A stretch of DNA of 64,000 nucleotides, from NCBI GenBank assembly GCA_049682815.1, contig JBAUII010000048.1:1-64000 (forward strand). Direction: 5' to 3'. Of the stretch, positions 26,525 to 35,740 are shown in pieces. The translations under genes were made by a program, and so were the position numbers. Position 1 is the first letter of the stretch; each line of letters starts with the position of its first letter. The DNA comes from DASWID01 sp049682815. GTDB taxonomy: Bacteria; Desulfobacterota_D; UBA1144; Nemesobacterales; CSP1-2. The notes beneath the pieces were generated by a model, which worked only from the letters and a program-made list of their open reading frames with translations, was not told the origin of the DNA and searched no databases.

Positions 26525-27025
26525 TTAACCTTCCCACGGTTTCAGCCTCGGAAGCCACCTTGGCACGTTTTGTTTATACAGCCTGTATTCATCACCAAAT
26601 CTCGCTTCTAAATTAGACTCTTCAAATAAAGGTATGAAAATTAGGTTCAGTACGAAAAAGACTGCAAACCATATCAACAGCGGAACAGAACCCACTAAGA
26701 CAGCCTCACCCAATAGAATACAAAAAACCCCACTAATCATAGGATTACGGACATGTCTATATATACCATGCACAACAAGCTTATGAGTTGGATCCCAGGG
26801 GGCTAACGTACCTTTCCCCACACGCGCCAATAACGATATAGTCTTAAACATCAGTGCGAGACCTATAAAAATTAGAAGAATGCCCAGAAGAATCGGTACC
26901 AGATTAAGCCGTGCGGATAGCCCCCATTTGATGCTCAGGGAGTGCGTTAAATAAAGGATTCCCACCGGTATTACGATGGTAACATTAAAAGGCAGTAAAA
27001 GTACGGCCCTGACGTGCTTCAACAT
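26525..27025 (-). CDS. Isoprenylcysteine/phospholipid methyltransferase-like membrane protein
   Basis: A 166-residue protein with four predicted helices and the conserved C-terminal signature VVHGIYRHVRNPMISGVF (about residues 85-102), plus LFEESNLEARFGDEYRLYKQNVPRWLPR. This places it in the ICMT/PEMT superfamily, which uses S-adenosylmethionine to methylate lipids or thiols within the membrane. The Arg-His-Pro pattern reads RHVRNP here, as in the family. The substrate is unknown. It lies downstream of the kinase fusion, separated by a large hairpin. Confidence 0.75.
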   Translation of the reverse strand: MLKHVRAVLLLPFNVTIVIPVGILYLTHSLSIKWGLSARLNLVPILLGILLIFIGLALMFKTISLLARVGKGTLAPWDPTHKLVVHGIYRHVRNPMISGVFCILLGEAVLVGSVPLLIWFAVFFVLNLIFIPLFEESNLEARFGDEYRLYKQNVPRWLPRLKPWEG

Positions 27026-27045
27026 TCTTATAACCTAGGAGTAGG

Positions 27046-27075
27046 ACCTCCGGGAGGTCCTGACCTCCCGGAGGT
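27046..27075. terminator. Large G+C-rich hairpin between the kinase-fusion and methyltransferase-like genes
   Basis: ACCTCCGGGAGGTC (27046-27059) pairs with GACCTCCCGGAGGT (27062-27075) over 14 base pairs with only two unpaired bases. Each arm is itself palindromic. It starts 29 bases after the kinase-fusion stop on the minus strand. A T4 follows only on the plus strand. It may attenuate read-through into the methyltransferase-like gene or be a repeat insertion. Confidence 0.6.
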
Positions 27076-27103
27076 GTTTTCCTCATCTCTCGCCCATCGA
27101 GAA

Positions 27104-28699
27104 CTATTTAATTGGCCCCTTCCGGACTAACGCCATTAAAGTCGCACTTAAAACGAGTCCTGGTGCTTTTTCAGTGCTTATAACAAAATGCCTGTTTCTC
27201 GGAAGCTCACGAGGCTCTTCAAACCCCTTCCTAAAACATTCAAATAGCTCCAACCGTGCATCGGAAATAGACTCTCCAATTATTTCTCGTCTGAGAAGCC
27301 TTTCCCTAACTGTCTTATCGCTGGCCTTTGTCTGAATGAGAAACAGTGGAATCCCAAGCGACTCAGCAGCCTTAACCGCCAACTTACGGTATTTTCTTTT
27401 CGAAAAACTTGCATCAAGTATGACTGTGTTACCCGACTCAACGGCACGCTTGCCCGTCCTGATAATTTCGTCATAAACCCTATCGGTCGTTTCTTCCGAA
27501 TAGATGCCTCTGTCAAAGTACTCGTATCTTCTCTCAGTGGGAGCAATGCCAAGCATTTCCTTTCGCGTCTTATCCGATGAAATCATACCGCAGTCTAATT
27601 CTCTCGAAATTAGCTTTGCGAGAGTACTCTTACCAGTCCCTATCATTCCAAAAATGACGATCAACACAGGCTGTGAACCGAACAGGGCATATTGTAATGA
27701 AAGTTTGAAATAGCCAGTCGCCCTTTTGTGCGATGACCTTGCTTCTCGCTTCGGAACGTTCGCTTCATCGCTTTTCAAGCTCTCAACCTTACCCCTTACG
27801 AAGGCCCTGTAGCATTTGTAAAAGTCTATGACCTTAAAAATTGTATCATCGTCCATTCTTTTTGAAATTTCCGAAACAACGAAAGTCGCAAAATCCCTCC
27901 TCCCATTAAAGTCGAGATCCATCGCCAAAAAACCTATATCAGAAGCAATATCTATGAATCTGAATCTATCGTTAAATTCAATGCAATCATGAATGCAGAC
28001 ATACTTTGGGGTGATGTTTATGTTATTAAGGTGAAGGTCGCCATGACAGTCCTTGATGAAACCCTTTTCAATTCGCTCCTGAAACAGCGAGGAATACCTT
28101 TCAAAGAACATATCGTTGTAGAATTTAATCGCTTCGTGAGTAGCAGAGGAAATTGTATTTCCAATGAAATTTTTTACGAGTGAAATATTTCCGTATATGA
28201 AAGACTTGATATTTTCAGGTCTTCCAAAATCATCGATATTGACGTTGTGGTTTTGAGATTCGTAGAATTCAACAAGTTTTTCTATGATTCTTCTCAGATC
28301 GTCCAGACTAACTTTTCCCCTTTGTAGAAGATTCTTGAGAAAATACCTCTCGGGGAGTCTCTCCATTTTGACAGCATATTCTACTGTCTTATCACCCCTC
28401 CCAAACTTGTAATTTCCATCAAATACGGAGATTTCTTCAACTCCGATATATATACCGCACAGCCTTCTATTCAGTTCCACTTCCTTTTCACAAAAATATT
28501 TTCTCTTCTTAAGGCTTGTGAAATCCAAGAAGCCAAAATCGACGGGCTTCTTTACTTTATAGACAAATGGTCCGGCTATGAAAACATCTGAAATATGAGT
28601 CTGGATGTGTTTCACGCGGTTAGGTTTATGAGGATATGAAGAGGGATCTAAGAGAAACTGAATGAGCTTGGTTCGGCCAAAGTCTTTTCGTCTTATCAT
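27104..28699 (-). CDS. Aminoglycoside-phosphotransferase-like domain fused to a P-loop kinase
   Basis: About 531 residues. The N-terminal half (about 1-320) resembles the APH-like COG2187 family: VYKVKKPVDFGFLDF near the start and the catalytic-type HGDLHLNNI, with IHDCIEFNDRFRFIDIASDIGFLAMDLDF. The C-terminal half (about 345-531) is an AAA/cytidylate-kinase-like domain with Walker A GMIGTGKST. This fusion is widespread in bacteria and its substrate is unknown. The open frame begins at 28762, but the ATG at 28699 gives the family-like N-terminus MIRRKDFG. A partial duplicate of its 3' end lies at 26388-26522. Confidence 0.8.
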   Translation of the reverse strand: MIRRKDFGRTKLIQFLLDPSSYPHKPNRVKHIQTHISDVFIAGPFVYKVKKPVDFGFLDFTSLKKRKYFCEKEVELNRRLCGIYIGVEEISVFDGNYKFGRGDKTVEYAVKMERLPERYFLKNLLQRGKVSLDDLRRIIEKLVEFYESQNHNVNIDDFGRPENIKSFIYGNISLVKNFIGNTISSATHEAIKFYNDMFFERYSSLFQERIEKGFIKDCHGDLHLNNINITPKYVCIHDCIEFNDRFRFIDIASDIGFLAMDLDFNGRRDFATFVVSEISKRMDDDTIFKVIDFYKCYRAFVRGKVESLKSDEANVPKREARSSHKRATGYFKLSLQYALFGSQPVLIVIFGMIGTGKSTLAKLISRELDCGMISSDKTRKEMLGIAPTERRYEYFDRGIYSEETTDRVYDEIIRTGKRAVESGNTVILDASFSKRKYRKLAVKAAESLGIPLFLIQTKASDKTVRERLLRREIIGESISDARLELFECFRKGFEEPRELPRNRHFVISTEKAPGLVLSATLMALVRKGPIK

Positions 28700-29240
28700 A
28701 CCTAGGACAAAATCCTTCGAAACTACGTTATAACATACATAAGGTGGTGGGGAATACCACACATAGTTTTTTCAAAATTTTGATTATAAACGGAAAATAA
28801 TCGAAAGCCGACGTTTTCGAACTTTGGTAAAAATCATCCACATTTGAAAGAATCGACGCGCTTCCTAACCAAACGCGAAGACAGTCTATGAATCATAAGG
28901 GTGGTCGAAAATCTGAGCCATGAATCTAATCGACATCGCTTGAGACTAAGCGCTCCTGGTCGAAACAGGTTTAACCATTCTATTAACGTAATCCGTTTTT
29001 CTTGTTTCTAAACACGCCGGCTGTGGAGAGGCAAAATTTTGCGTTTCTACATGATATTTTCATTTCTTAAAAAGAATGCTCCACAAGCGCTAGCAACAGT
29101 CCCTTCGATAGGGTCAGGCCTGATGTGAAAGACCTTAAACCTCGACGATTGGTCGTTCAGCCATTCTGCTGAATATGGGGCTGCGCCCGCTTCCTTGACC
29201 GCGCGTAAATTGGCTTTGAACCCGCTGGTCTGAATCGAGT
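28700..29240. other. Intergenic region with a possible coding remnant
   Basis: No intact gene. On the minus strand, a frame different from the FG-GAP gene runs past its stop codon and stays open to 29047 (64 codons), reading SGFKANLRAVKEAGAAPYSA and beyond. It is G+C-richer than its surroundings. It could be a gene remnant or the ancestral tail lost by a frameshift, but I recognise no family. The rest of the gap is featureless. Confidence 0.3.
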
Positions 29241-31883
29241 CTATCTTATAGAACTGACAATCCCTTCTAAGTCCCCAATTAGCCCTTCAGCTTGAGAAAC
29301 CCAGGAATCAGCAGTCCCACGCGTGTTGAGCTCATCTATTTCTTCGCTATGCGCTTCAACTAGACCGATAAATCCTTTCATATCGCCGATTGCACCATAA
29401 AGTCTATTCAAACTTGACAGGTTGTTGGTGGCGCCGTCGGCAACCTGCATTATCTTCTCCTGAGCTCGCGTCAGGTTTTCCAACAACGGAATTGGAGGAC
29501 ATGTCAAACAACCCTGGGGAATTTTTGCATTTTGAATCTCCCGTAAGAACAGGTCCAGCTTAGAAATAATCGAAAGCAGGGTTGAATCAAATTCTCTAAA
29601 CACGTACGCTGCGCCTGAATCCTCGGACGTGCAAGGGGTAGCAACACCGCACACCGGTGGATCATTGGCGCCAGCAGACCCTACAACTATTATAGCTCCA
29701 TCAACATCTAAAGAGAGTCCGAAAAAGTCATTTACAAACGTGTCAGAACCAATGAGCTTACTCACGTCAAAAGAGCTCCAATTACCAGACGGACTTGTAT
29801 CATTATAAACATAAGCCGCGCCTGCACCGCTATTGCCTATAATGGGACTGACACAATCCAGGTAATTAGATTCAAGGGGATCAAATATATCCGGGGCGTG
29901 AGACCCAACAACTATTACATCTCCATCAATACCTACTGACAATCCGAAATGATCAAATGGAAGGCCATCAAAGGGTGTAATCTTCGTCGTACTGAAAAAG
30001 AGCCAATTACCCAAAACGCTTGTGTCGTGAAATATAAAAGCAGCGCCTGCTTCCTCACATTTATCCGAATCACCAGGCTGACCCACAACCACGGTGTCCC
30101 CATCTATTGCTACTGAGAATCCGAATTCATCGAACGAGGCCAGTGGCTCAGAGGATGTGATCTTCTTCTCACTGATTGAGCTCCAATCACCTGCAACGCT
30201 TGTATCCTGATAGATGTACACCGCTCCTATATTCGCAGCGCAACCAACAGGAGGTATCCCATTAGTAAAACAACCGGGCGGATCATCGGCTTTGTGAGCT
30301 CCTACGACAATTGTATCTCCATCTATGTCTAAGGAGTCTCCGAAATGGTCACCTGAAGCCTCAAAAGGAGCCGTTATCTTTGTCTCGTCGACGTTGACCG
30401 AGCTCCAATCCCCCGGAATGCTGGTATGATAGATGTAAACAGCCCCTGAATCCACAGTTGTACATGGGGCTCCAACTCCACAACCAGGTGGATCATCGGC
30501 ACCGGAGGACCCGACCGCGATTGTATCGCCATCGATGGCTACAGAAACCCCGAAATTGTCGCCAGAAGTCTTCTCAGAAGCTGTAAGCTTCGTCTCAGTA
30601 AAAGAGCTCCAATCGCCTGCAACGCTTGTATCATGATATACGTACACAGCTCCTGAGTCCTCGCATCCTGCACCGCCGCACCCAGCGGGATCATCGGCAT
30701 GCAGAGCGCCTACAACAATTGTGTCGGTATCTATGTCGACTGAGCCTCCAAAATGGTCACCGGTAGCCTTGTCAGAAGCTGTAAGCTTCATCTCAGTAAA
30801 AGAGCTCCAATCACCAAAAGGGCCTGTATTTTGGTATATATATGCGGCGCCCGAATTCTCAGTTGTGCATCCTGCACCGCCGCACCCAGCGGGGTCATCA
30901 GCATAAAGAGCTCCTACCACAATTGTGTCGCCATTTAGGGCTAATGAGCTTCCAGAAACATCACCAGATGGTGTGCCTCCCAAACTATCACCCGAAGCTT
31001 TATCAGATGCTGTGAGCTTGGCTAGTTCTACAAAGAAAAGAGGGTCTATAGTTATAGGATATGCTGCGCTTGTGTCGTCAACACGAATTGAAAGTTTCCC
31101 TCCGGCAACCGTCATTCGCGAGGGCAACTCCTTGCCCGCAGAATCGAATGCGTAAAGATTTCCATAGGTGAATGCCCTTTTACCGTCTCCAGTTCTCCAT
31201 TCTATCGCCTTCCCGTCGTTATGAACTGAAGGTTCAAGCTTGCTCGTTACTACAAACTCAACAACAAATTCAGCCCCTTCCGGGTTGTTTGAAAGAGGCT
31301 TATCAACCGTAAACCCCTGTTCTAAGCCAATTGGGCTGTTTACATACCACTCCGTGATATCGCCTCTGTGCATCTCGACTCGATTCGCTGAGGCATTGAT
31401 TTGGGCATCCTGAAAGTAGATTAACTCGTAGCCGTACCCAATTCGTGAGAGTTTCATTTCCCATTTCCATGACAAATCCTTACCCGATCGAGACGTAACA
31501 GTAATTCCGTCTTGTTTAAAGATTGTCGATATCTTCTGCAATTGAGTCTCAGCTGTATAATCACCGTCGGCACTTTTCTTTATATGATATAAACCTTTGT
31601 CCCTTCCCAATGATTTAGCAAGAGAGGCCATTACTTCGTTTGGTATTGTTTTGATTACATCTCTTCCGGATTTTTGATTATCATTAATAAGTTCAGCATG
31701 GGTTTCTGAATCTTCCTTTGAATAATTTCCCCTATCTTTTTCCCCTCTTGTTAAGAAAACATCACTTATTGAAAAAGATATAAGCAGGGAAACGAAAACC
31801 ATTAAAGAGATTATGCAACTTTGCCTATTCACATACTTAGACAATATTGACGATGGGTGAAAACTTTTGGAAGCCTTTCTCAT
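29241..31883 (-). CDS. Large exported FG-GAP repeat protein
   Basis: About 880 residues. A basic N-terminus and one hydrophobic segment (SLMVFVSLLISFSISDVFL) indicate export. A middle region (about 60-290) precedes seven FG-GAP blades from about 300 to 770. Each blade has the pattern GDxFGxSVxIDGDTIVVGxxxADDPxGC..SGAxYIY, consistent with a seven-bladed beta-propeller. Most blades carry a loop with two cysteines just before SGAxY. A helical C-terminal region (about 775-880) follows. The start at 31883 follows AGGGGGGAC; the longer frame to 31919 is less likely. Role is unknown, probably surface adhesion or binding. Confidence 0.8.
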   Translation of the reverse strand: MRKASKSFHPSSILSKYVNRQSCIISLMVFVSLLISFSISDVFLTRGEKDRGNYSKEDSETHAELINDNQKSGRDVIKTIPNEVMASLAKSLGRDKGLYHIKKSADGDYTAETQLQKISTIFKQDGITVTSRSGKDLSWKWEMKLSRIGYGYELIYFQDAQINASANRVEMHRGDITEWYVNSPIGLEQGFTVDKPLSNNPEGAEFVVEFVVTSKLEPSVHNDGKAIEWRTGDGKRAFTYGNLYAFDSAGKELPSRMTVAGGKLSIRVDDTSAAYPITIDPLFFVELAKLTASDKASGDSLGGTPSGDVSGSSLALNGDTIVVGALYADDPAGCGGAGCTTENSGAAYIYQNTGPFGDWSSFTEMKLTASDKATGDHFGGSVDIDTDTIVVGALHADDPAGCGGAGCEDSGAVYVYHDTSVAGDWSSFTETKLTASEKTSGDNFGVSVAIDGDTIAVGSSGADDPPGCGVGAPCTTVDSGAVYIYHTSIPGDWSSVNVDETKITAPFEASGDHFGDSLDIDGDTIVVGAHKADDPPGCFTNGIPPVGCAANIGAVYIYQDTSVAGDWSSISEKKITSSEPLASFDEFGFSVAIDGDTVVVGQPGDSDKCEEAGAAFIFHDTSVLGNWLFFSTTKITPFDGLPFDHFGLSVGIDGDVIVVGSHAPDIFDPLESNYLDCVSPIIGNSGAGAAYVYNDTSPSGNWSSFDVSKLIGSDTFVNDFFGLSLDVDGAIIVVGSAGANDPPVCGVATPCTSEDSGAAYVFREFDSTLLSIISKLDLFLREIQNAKIPQGCLTCPPIPLLENLTRAQEKIMQVADGATNNLSSLNRLYGAIGDMKGFIGLVEAHSEEIDELNTRGTADSWVSQAEGLIGDLEGIVSSIR

Positions 31884-32394
31884 ACTGTCCCCCCTTTTTC
31901 CATTGATTCCCACGGGCAACCCAACCGTGAGCGATGCAATGGGAGTTTATATTTCCGTCACCATCTCGAGAAAAACTAAATCAACCATATGAACCCGCCC
32001 TAATTTAATTCGAGAACGGATATGGATAAGCCCCTTCTTCGCCCCATTCTAACACAAGTAAATATTTCTGGCAAGGCAATGTACTCGTTCAAAGTTACCA
32101 GCCACATAATGCATAGTGTGACACTCACCCAAAAATCCTAATAAGCATGTTATTTAATTGTTATCGATATTAGCGAGAGAACGTCACACGGATTGAAGTT
32201 GTCGTTCTTGATAATGAATTTACCCTGGACTCGATTCAAGATCTCCAACATAGTCAGCATCAAAGTTCGTGACCCGGAATATTTTTCCCCGTTTTCCAGG
32301 CCGGGACTTCAGCTAAGCCTGTCTCATGAAAGGCGGTTCTCTTGAGTCTTTCAAATAAGTGAAGTAACTAATAGGATGGACTAGCTAGGCTAAG
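31884..32394. other. Intergenic region, no gene supported
   Basis: About 510 bases between two minus-strand genes. The minus strand at 32150-32290 is open and contains RVQGKFIIKNDN, which is faintly like the end of a histidine-kinase ATPase domain. Without a start or any further motif I do not call it a gene. No terminator was recognised. Confidence 0.3.
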
Positions 32395-33450
32395 CTATTT
32401 TGCACTCGCCATCTCTTCCAGTTCACTCAATTTGGACACTTCTCCAAGTGCTATTAGAGTGTCACCTTCTTGCATAATCGTTTTTGAGGTTGGATTAAAC
32501 TGCATAACTCCCTCTTTGTTTTTAATGGCAACAACTATAACTCCTAAATCTCTTCCGATTCCACTTTCGTCCAGGGTGATACCTACTAATTTGGAATCGT
32601 TTTGAACAGGAACCTCTTCCATCTGAATTTCAATATTCCCTGCCCTTGTTGCAAATTCAATAAAGTCCATAACTGCAGGTTTCAATATGGTATGGGCTAT
32701 CTTCAGACCACCGGTGAGATAAGGTGATACCACCCTTGTAGCCCCTGCACGCAACATCTTCTGCTCTGCCCCCTCGTCACTTGCCCTTGCCATGACAAAA
32801 AGTTTCGGACTGAGCTCACGTGCGCTTAACACGACATAAAGATTCTCTGCATCCGTCGGAAGCACCGATACCAAGCCCTTTGCTCTATCGATGCCTGCCG
32901 ATATTAATACATCATCCCTTGTAGCGTCTCCCTCGACGATGAGCATATCCTCCTTTTTTTCAAATTGCGTAACAGGGGCTATTTCTATAACAACCGTACC
33001 GACTCCTTTTGCCTTTAGTTCCCTAGCTATAATCCTCCCCATCCTTCCGTAGCCGCATACTATGTAATGATCCTTTAGTTCCTTAATCTTCCTTTCCAAC
33101 CTTCTCCTCCCGAAAACATCCTGCAGCCCGCCCTCAAAGATAAGCCTCGCCTCGGTCGCGAGCACATAAAGAATTATACCGACTCCACCTATTAAAAGAA
33201 CAATCGTGAAATACTCACCGGTCGGGGAAAGCTTGTGCACCTCTCGGAATCCAACGGTGGTGAGTGTTATAATGGTCATATACAACGATTCTCTGAAATT
33301 CCAACCCTCGATAACCATGTAACCGATGGTCCCAATAGCATTTATCAAGACAATCAATACCGCAGACAGTACTATCTTTCTTCTGGTTCCATTCAATGGA
33401 CAGGCCGCTCCGATTTTTTGTAAAAAAGATTTTACTGAATATCTCGACAA
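32395..33450 (-). CDS. Two-helix potassium channel with RCK (TrkA-N/TrkA-C) domains
   Basis: A 351-residue channel of the MthK/Kch type. Helix 1 is at about 25-45. The pore loop LTTVGF lies near residues 63-68 and is followed by helix 2 near 78-100. A Rossmann RCK-N domain (YIVCGYGRMGRIIA, about 128-141) covers 125-245 and binds a nucleotide. An RCK-C domain occupies about 270-351. The filter reads TVGF rather than TVGY, a substitution seen in some prokaryotic channels. It is probably Ca2+- or nucleotide-gated. Divergent from the ADH gene at 33574. Confidence 0.9.
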   Translation of the reverse strand: MSRYSVKSFLQKIGAACPLNGTRRKIVLSAVLIVLINAIGTIGYMVIEGWNFRESLYMTIITLTTVGFREVHKLSPTGEYFTIVLLIGGVGIILYVLATEARLIFEGGLQDVFGRRRLERKIKELKDHYIVCGYGRMGRIIARELKAKGVGTVVIEIAPVTQFEKKEDMLIVEGDATRDDVLISAGIDRAKGLVSVLPTDAENLYVVLSARELSPKLFVMARASDEGAEQKMLRAGATRVVSPYLTGGLKIAHTILKPAVMDFIEFATRAGNIEIQMEEVPVQNDSKLVGITLDESGIGRDLGVIVVAIKNKEGVMQFNPTSKTIMQEGDTLIALGEVSKLSELEEMASAK

Positions 33451-33573
33451 TTAACATTTGAATGTGAGAATATAAACAATCAATATTAAATATACTGGCC
33501 GCCGAAACTGATTCACTGCGCAGTTTCCAATCGAAAGATTTAGAGATTTAACGTAACGGGAGACTAGAACAAA

Positions 33574-34602
33574 ATGAAAGCAATGGTATTAAATAAGATT
33601 GATAGACTTGAGCATAATAAGAAACCATTAAATCTGGTAGATGTTTCCAAACCGGCACCTGGCGATAAGGAGATTCTGGTAAAAATTCTAGCCTGCGGGG
33701 TCTGTCATACAGAATTGGATGAAATAGAGGGAAGGATACCGCCACACAAACTTCCTATAGTTCTTGGCCACCAAGTCATTGGAACTGTGGAAAAGACTGG
33801 TAGCGATTCAGCTAGGCTAAAGCCTGGTGACAGGGTTGGAGTAGCGTGGATATTCTGGGCTTGCGGAGAATGCAAGTTTTGTCTGGAAGGAAATGAAAAC
33901 CTTTGTGATCAATTTAAGGCAACCGGCAGGGACGCAAACGGTGGCTACGCAGAGTATATGACCGTCTCAGAGGATTACGCCGTTAAGATCCCAGATGTGT
34001 TTTCAGATACACAGGCCGCCCCGCTTCTGTGCGCAGGCGCGGTGGGGTATAGGGCACTCAGGTTAACCGGCATCGAGGATGGAAAAAAACTTGGACTTAC
34101 AGGCTTTGGCGCCTCAGGCCATATTGTACTTAAAGTCGCAAGGCATATGTACCCAAATACCGAAATCTTTGTATTTGCAAGAAATGAAAAAGAAAGGCAA
34201 TTTGCCAAAGAGCTTGGTGCGGTATGGTCTGGTGACACTGAAGAGAATTCACCTGAAAAACTAGATTATATTATTGATACAACTCCTGCCTGGAAACCAG
34301 TTGTGGAGGCACTGAAAAACCTGGATAAGGGTGGGAGATTGGTAGTCAATGCCATCCGGAAGGAAGATTTTGATAAAGATTATATTTTGAAATTGGACTA
34401 CTCAGTTCACCTTTGGCAAGAAAAAGAGATAAAGAGTGTTGCTAACGTTACACGAAGGGATGTCGGAGAATTCTTGGAACTGGCTGCTGAAATTCCCCTA
34501 ATACCTGAGGTACAGGAATTCGACTTAGAAGAGGCAAACGATGCTCTCGTCGAGTTAAAACATGGCAAAATAAGGGGAGCAAAGGTTCTTAAGATAAATT
34601 GA
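33574..34602 (+). CDS. Zinc-dependent alcohol dehydrogenase (second copy)
   Basis: A 342-residue medium-chain dehydrogenase. Catalytic-zinc residues appear in ACGVCHTELDE and GHQVIG. The structural-zinc cluster CGECKFCLEGNENLC is complete (about residues 98-112). The coenzyme loop is LTGFGASGHIV. It belongs to the AdhA-like group often annotated zinc-binding alcohol dehydrogenase. It differs clearly from the ADH at 519, so it is not a recent duplicate. A hairpin overlaps its stop codon. It opens the stress island with universal stress proteins downstream. Confidence 0.9.
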   Translation: MKAMVLNKIDRLEHNKKPLNLVDVSKPAPGDKEILVKILACGVCHTELDEIEGRIPPHKLPIVLGHQVIGTVEKTGSDSARLKPGDRVGVAWIFWACGECKFCLEGNENLCDQFKATGRDANGGYAEYMTVSEDYAVKIPDVFSDTQAAPLLCAGAVGYRALRLTGIEDGKKLGLTGFGASGHIVLKVARHMYPNTEIFVFARNEKERQFAKELGAVWSGDTEENSPEKLDYIIDTTPAWKPVVEALKNLDKGGRLVVNAIRKEDFDKDYILKLDYSVHLWQEKEIKSVANVTRRDVGEFLELAAEIPLIPEVQEFDLEEANDALVELKHGKIRGAKVLKIN

Positions 34603-34632
34603 TATGTTCTCTTTCGAGAACTTAGATATCAA
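34599..34632 (+). terminator. Hairpin at the end of the second ADH gene
   Basis: TTGATAT-GTTCTC-tttc-GAGAAC-ttag-ATATCAA forms an interrupted 13-bp stem beginning at the stop codon of the ADH gene. No T-tract follows. It lies between convergent genes (ADH and a universal stress protein) and may end or protect the ADH transcript. Confidence 0.55.
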
Positions 34633-34700
34633 GAAGCTAAATTCCTTAGTGTCCCGCTTTCTTTTATTGATTTTCCTAAAAGGATTTTACCCACCAATAG

Positions 34701-35597
34701 TTAAGGCTTCAGTGCCAGGACAGCACATGACGATTCCTGTATAACCTTCTCTGTTACACTGCCTAAGATTAACCTGCTGATACCCTTCCTTCCGTGAGTG
34801 TTGATAACAATTAAGTCAATTCCATTACTATTTGCATAGTCTGAAATTGCTATTGCGGGATTGATTGCTTGAATAACTCTTGTATCTATTTCCAACTCCG
34901 TATCATCTTTTGACTCACTGCGCATCTGTGTTACTTCTTCAACCCTTCTCGCAAGCTCTTCCGATGAAAACTTTATGAGATCGTCAAGGACTAATGTACT
35001 TGCCGGTACCTCATAGGTGTAAACATCAAGCCTAAACACATAGAGGGCGGTTATTTTTGCTTTGATTTTCCTTGCCAATTCTATTGCGAAGATTAGAGAC
35101 GAGTTAACCATATCCGAAATTTCCACCGGAACAAGAATCTTGCCTATTTTAATATCGGCTTCGGCGCCCCTCCCCTTAACTGCTAAAACAGGCATTTCGG
35201 ACTGCCTTAATACTCGGAGAGTAGTGCTCCCGACTAGTAGCCTATCCAGGAGACCAAGCCCGCTCTTTCCCAACACAATGAGATCGGCATTTTCTCTTCG
35301 AGCGCATTCCAGGATTTCGACACCGGGGGTTCCTTTTGAAACCATTCCCTCAAAGCTAATTCCCTTGTCCTTTAATTTTTTTGCTAAAGACGAAAGCTCT
35401 GACTTTAGGTTCTCCTCTACCTTTACTGTCCAATCGTGAAATTCGCTTTTGAATAGTAGCTTCTCGGGCTTTGGTATAACGTGGATACCGATTATATCTG
35501 AGCCAAAATTCTCCGCAAAGAAAACCGCATACTTCAGGGCCTCTTCAGATACCTTTGAACCGTCGGTAGCCCACAAAACCCTTTTTATCTCTGCCAA
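34701..35597 (-). CDS. Tandem-domain universal stress protein
   Basis: A 298-residue protein with two UspA domains (about 1-145 and 150-298). The ATP-binding motif G-2x-G-9x-G-S/T is present in both: LGKSGLGLLDRLLVGSTT in the first and NTHGRKGISRLILGSVTEK in the second. USP proteins bind ATP/AMP and support survival in starvation or hypoxia. A second tandem USP follows upstream at 35741 and a single-domain one is encoded at 43783, so this is part of a USP-rich stress region. Partner unknown. Confidence 0.88.
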   Translation of the reverse strand: MAEIKRVLWATDGSKVSEEALKYAVFFAENFGSDIIGIHVIPKPEKLLFKSEFHDWTVKVEENLKSELSSLAKKLKDKGISFEGMVSKGTPGVEILECARRENADLIVLGKSGLGLLDRLLVGSTTLRVLRQSEMPVLAVKGRGAEADIKIGKILVPVEISDMVNSSLIFAIELARKIKAKITALYVFRLDVYTYEVPASTLVLDDLIKFSSEELARRVEEVTQMRSESKDDTELEIDTRVIQAINPAIAISDYANSNGIDLIVINTHGRKGISRLILGSVTEKVIQESSCAVLALKP

Positions 35598-35740
35598 TAT
35601 TTTCCTCTGTCTAATTACTTTCAGAAAAGATAACTTATCTTAAAATTAAATCCTTAGAGTAGAAAGATCAAGATTGGCGGATTACCAAATTTATCGAATG
35701 TATACAAGCAACAATTTCTAAAAAAGAGACTTAAGATATC

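Noticed and set aside
32150..32290. Histidine-kinase-like fragment on the minus strand
   Set aside because: Only one short segment (GKFIIKNDN) is suggestive; no start or second motif.
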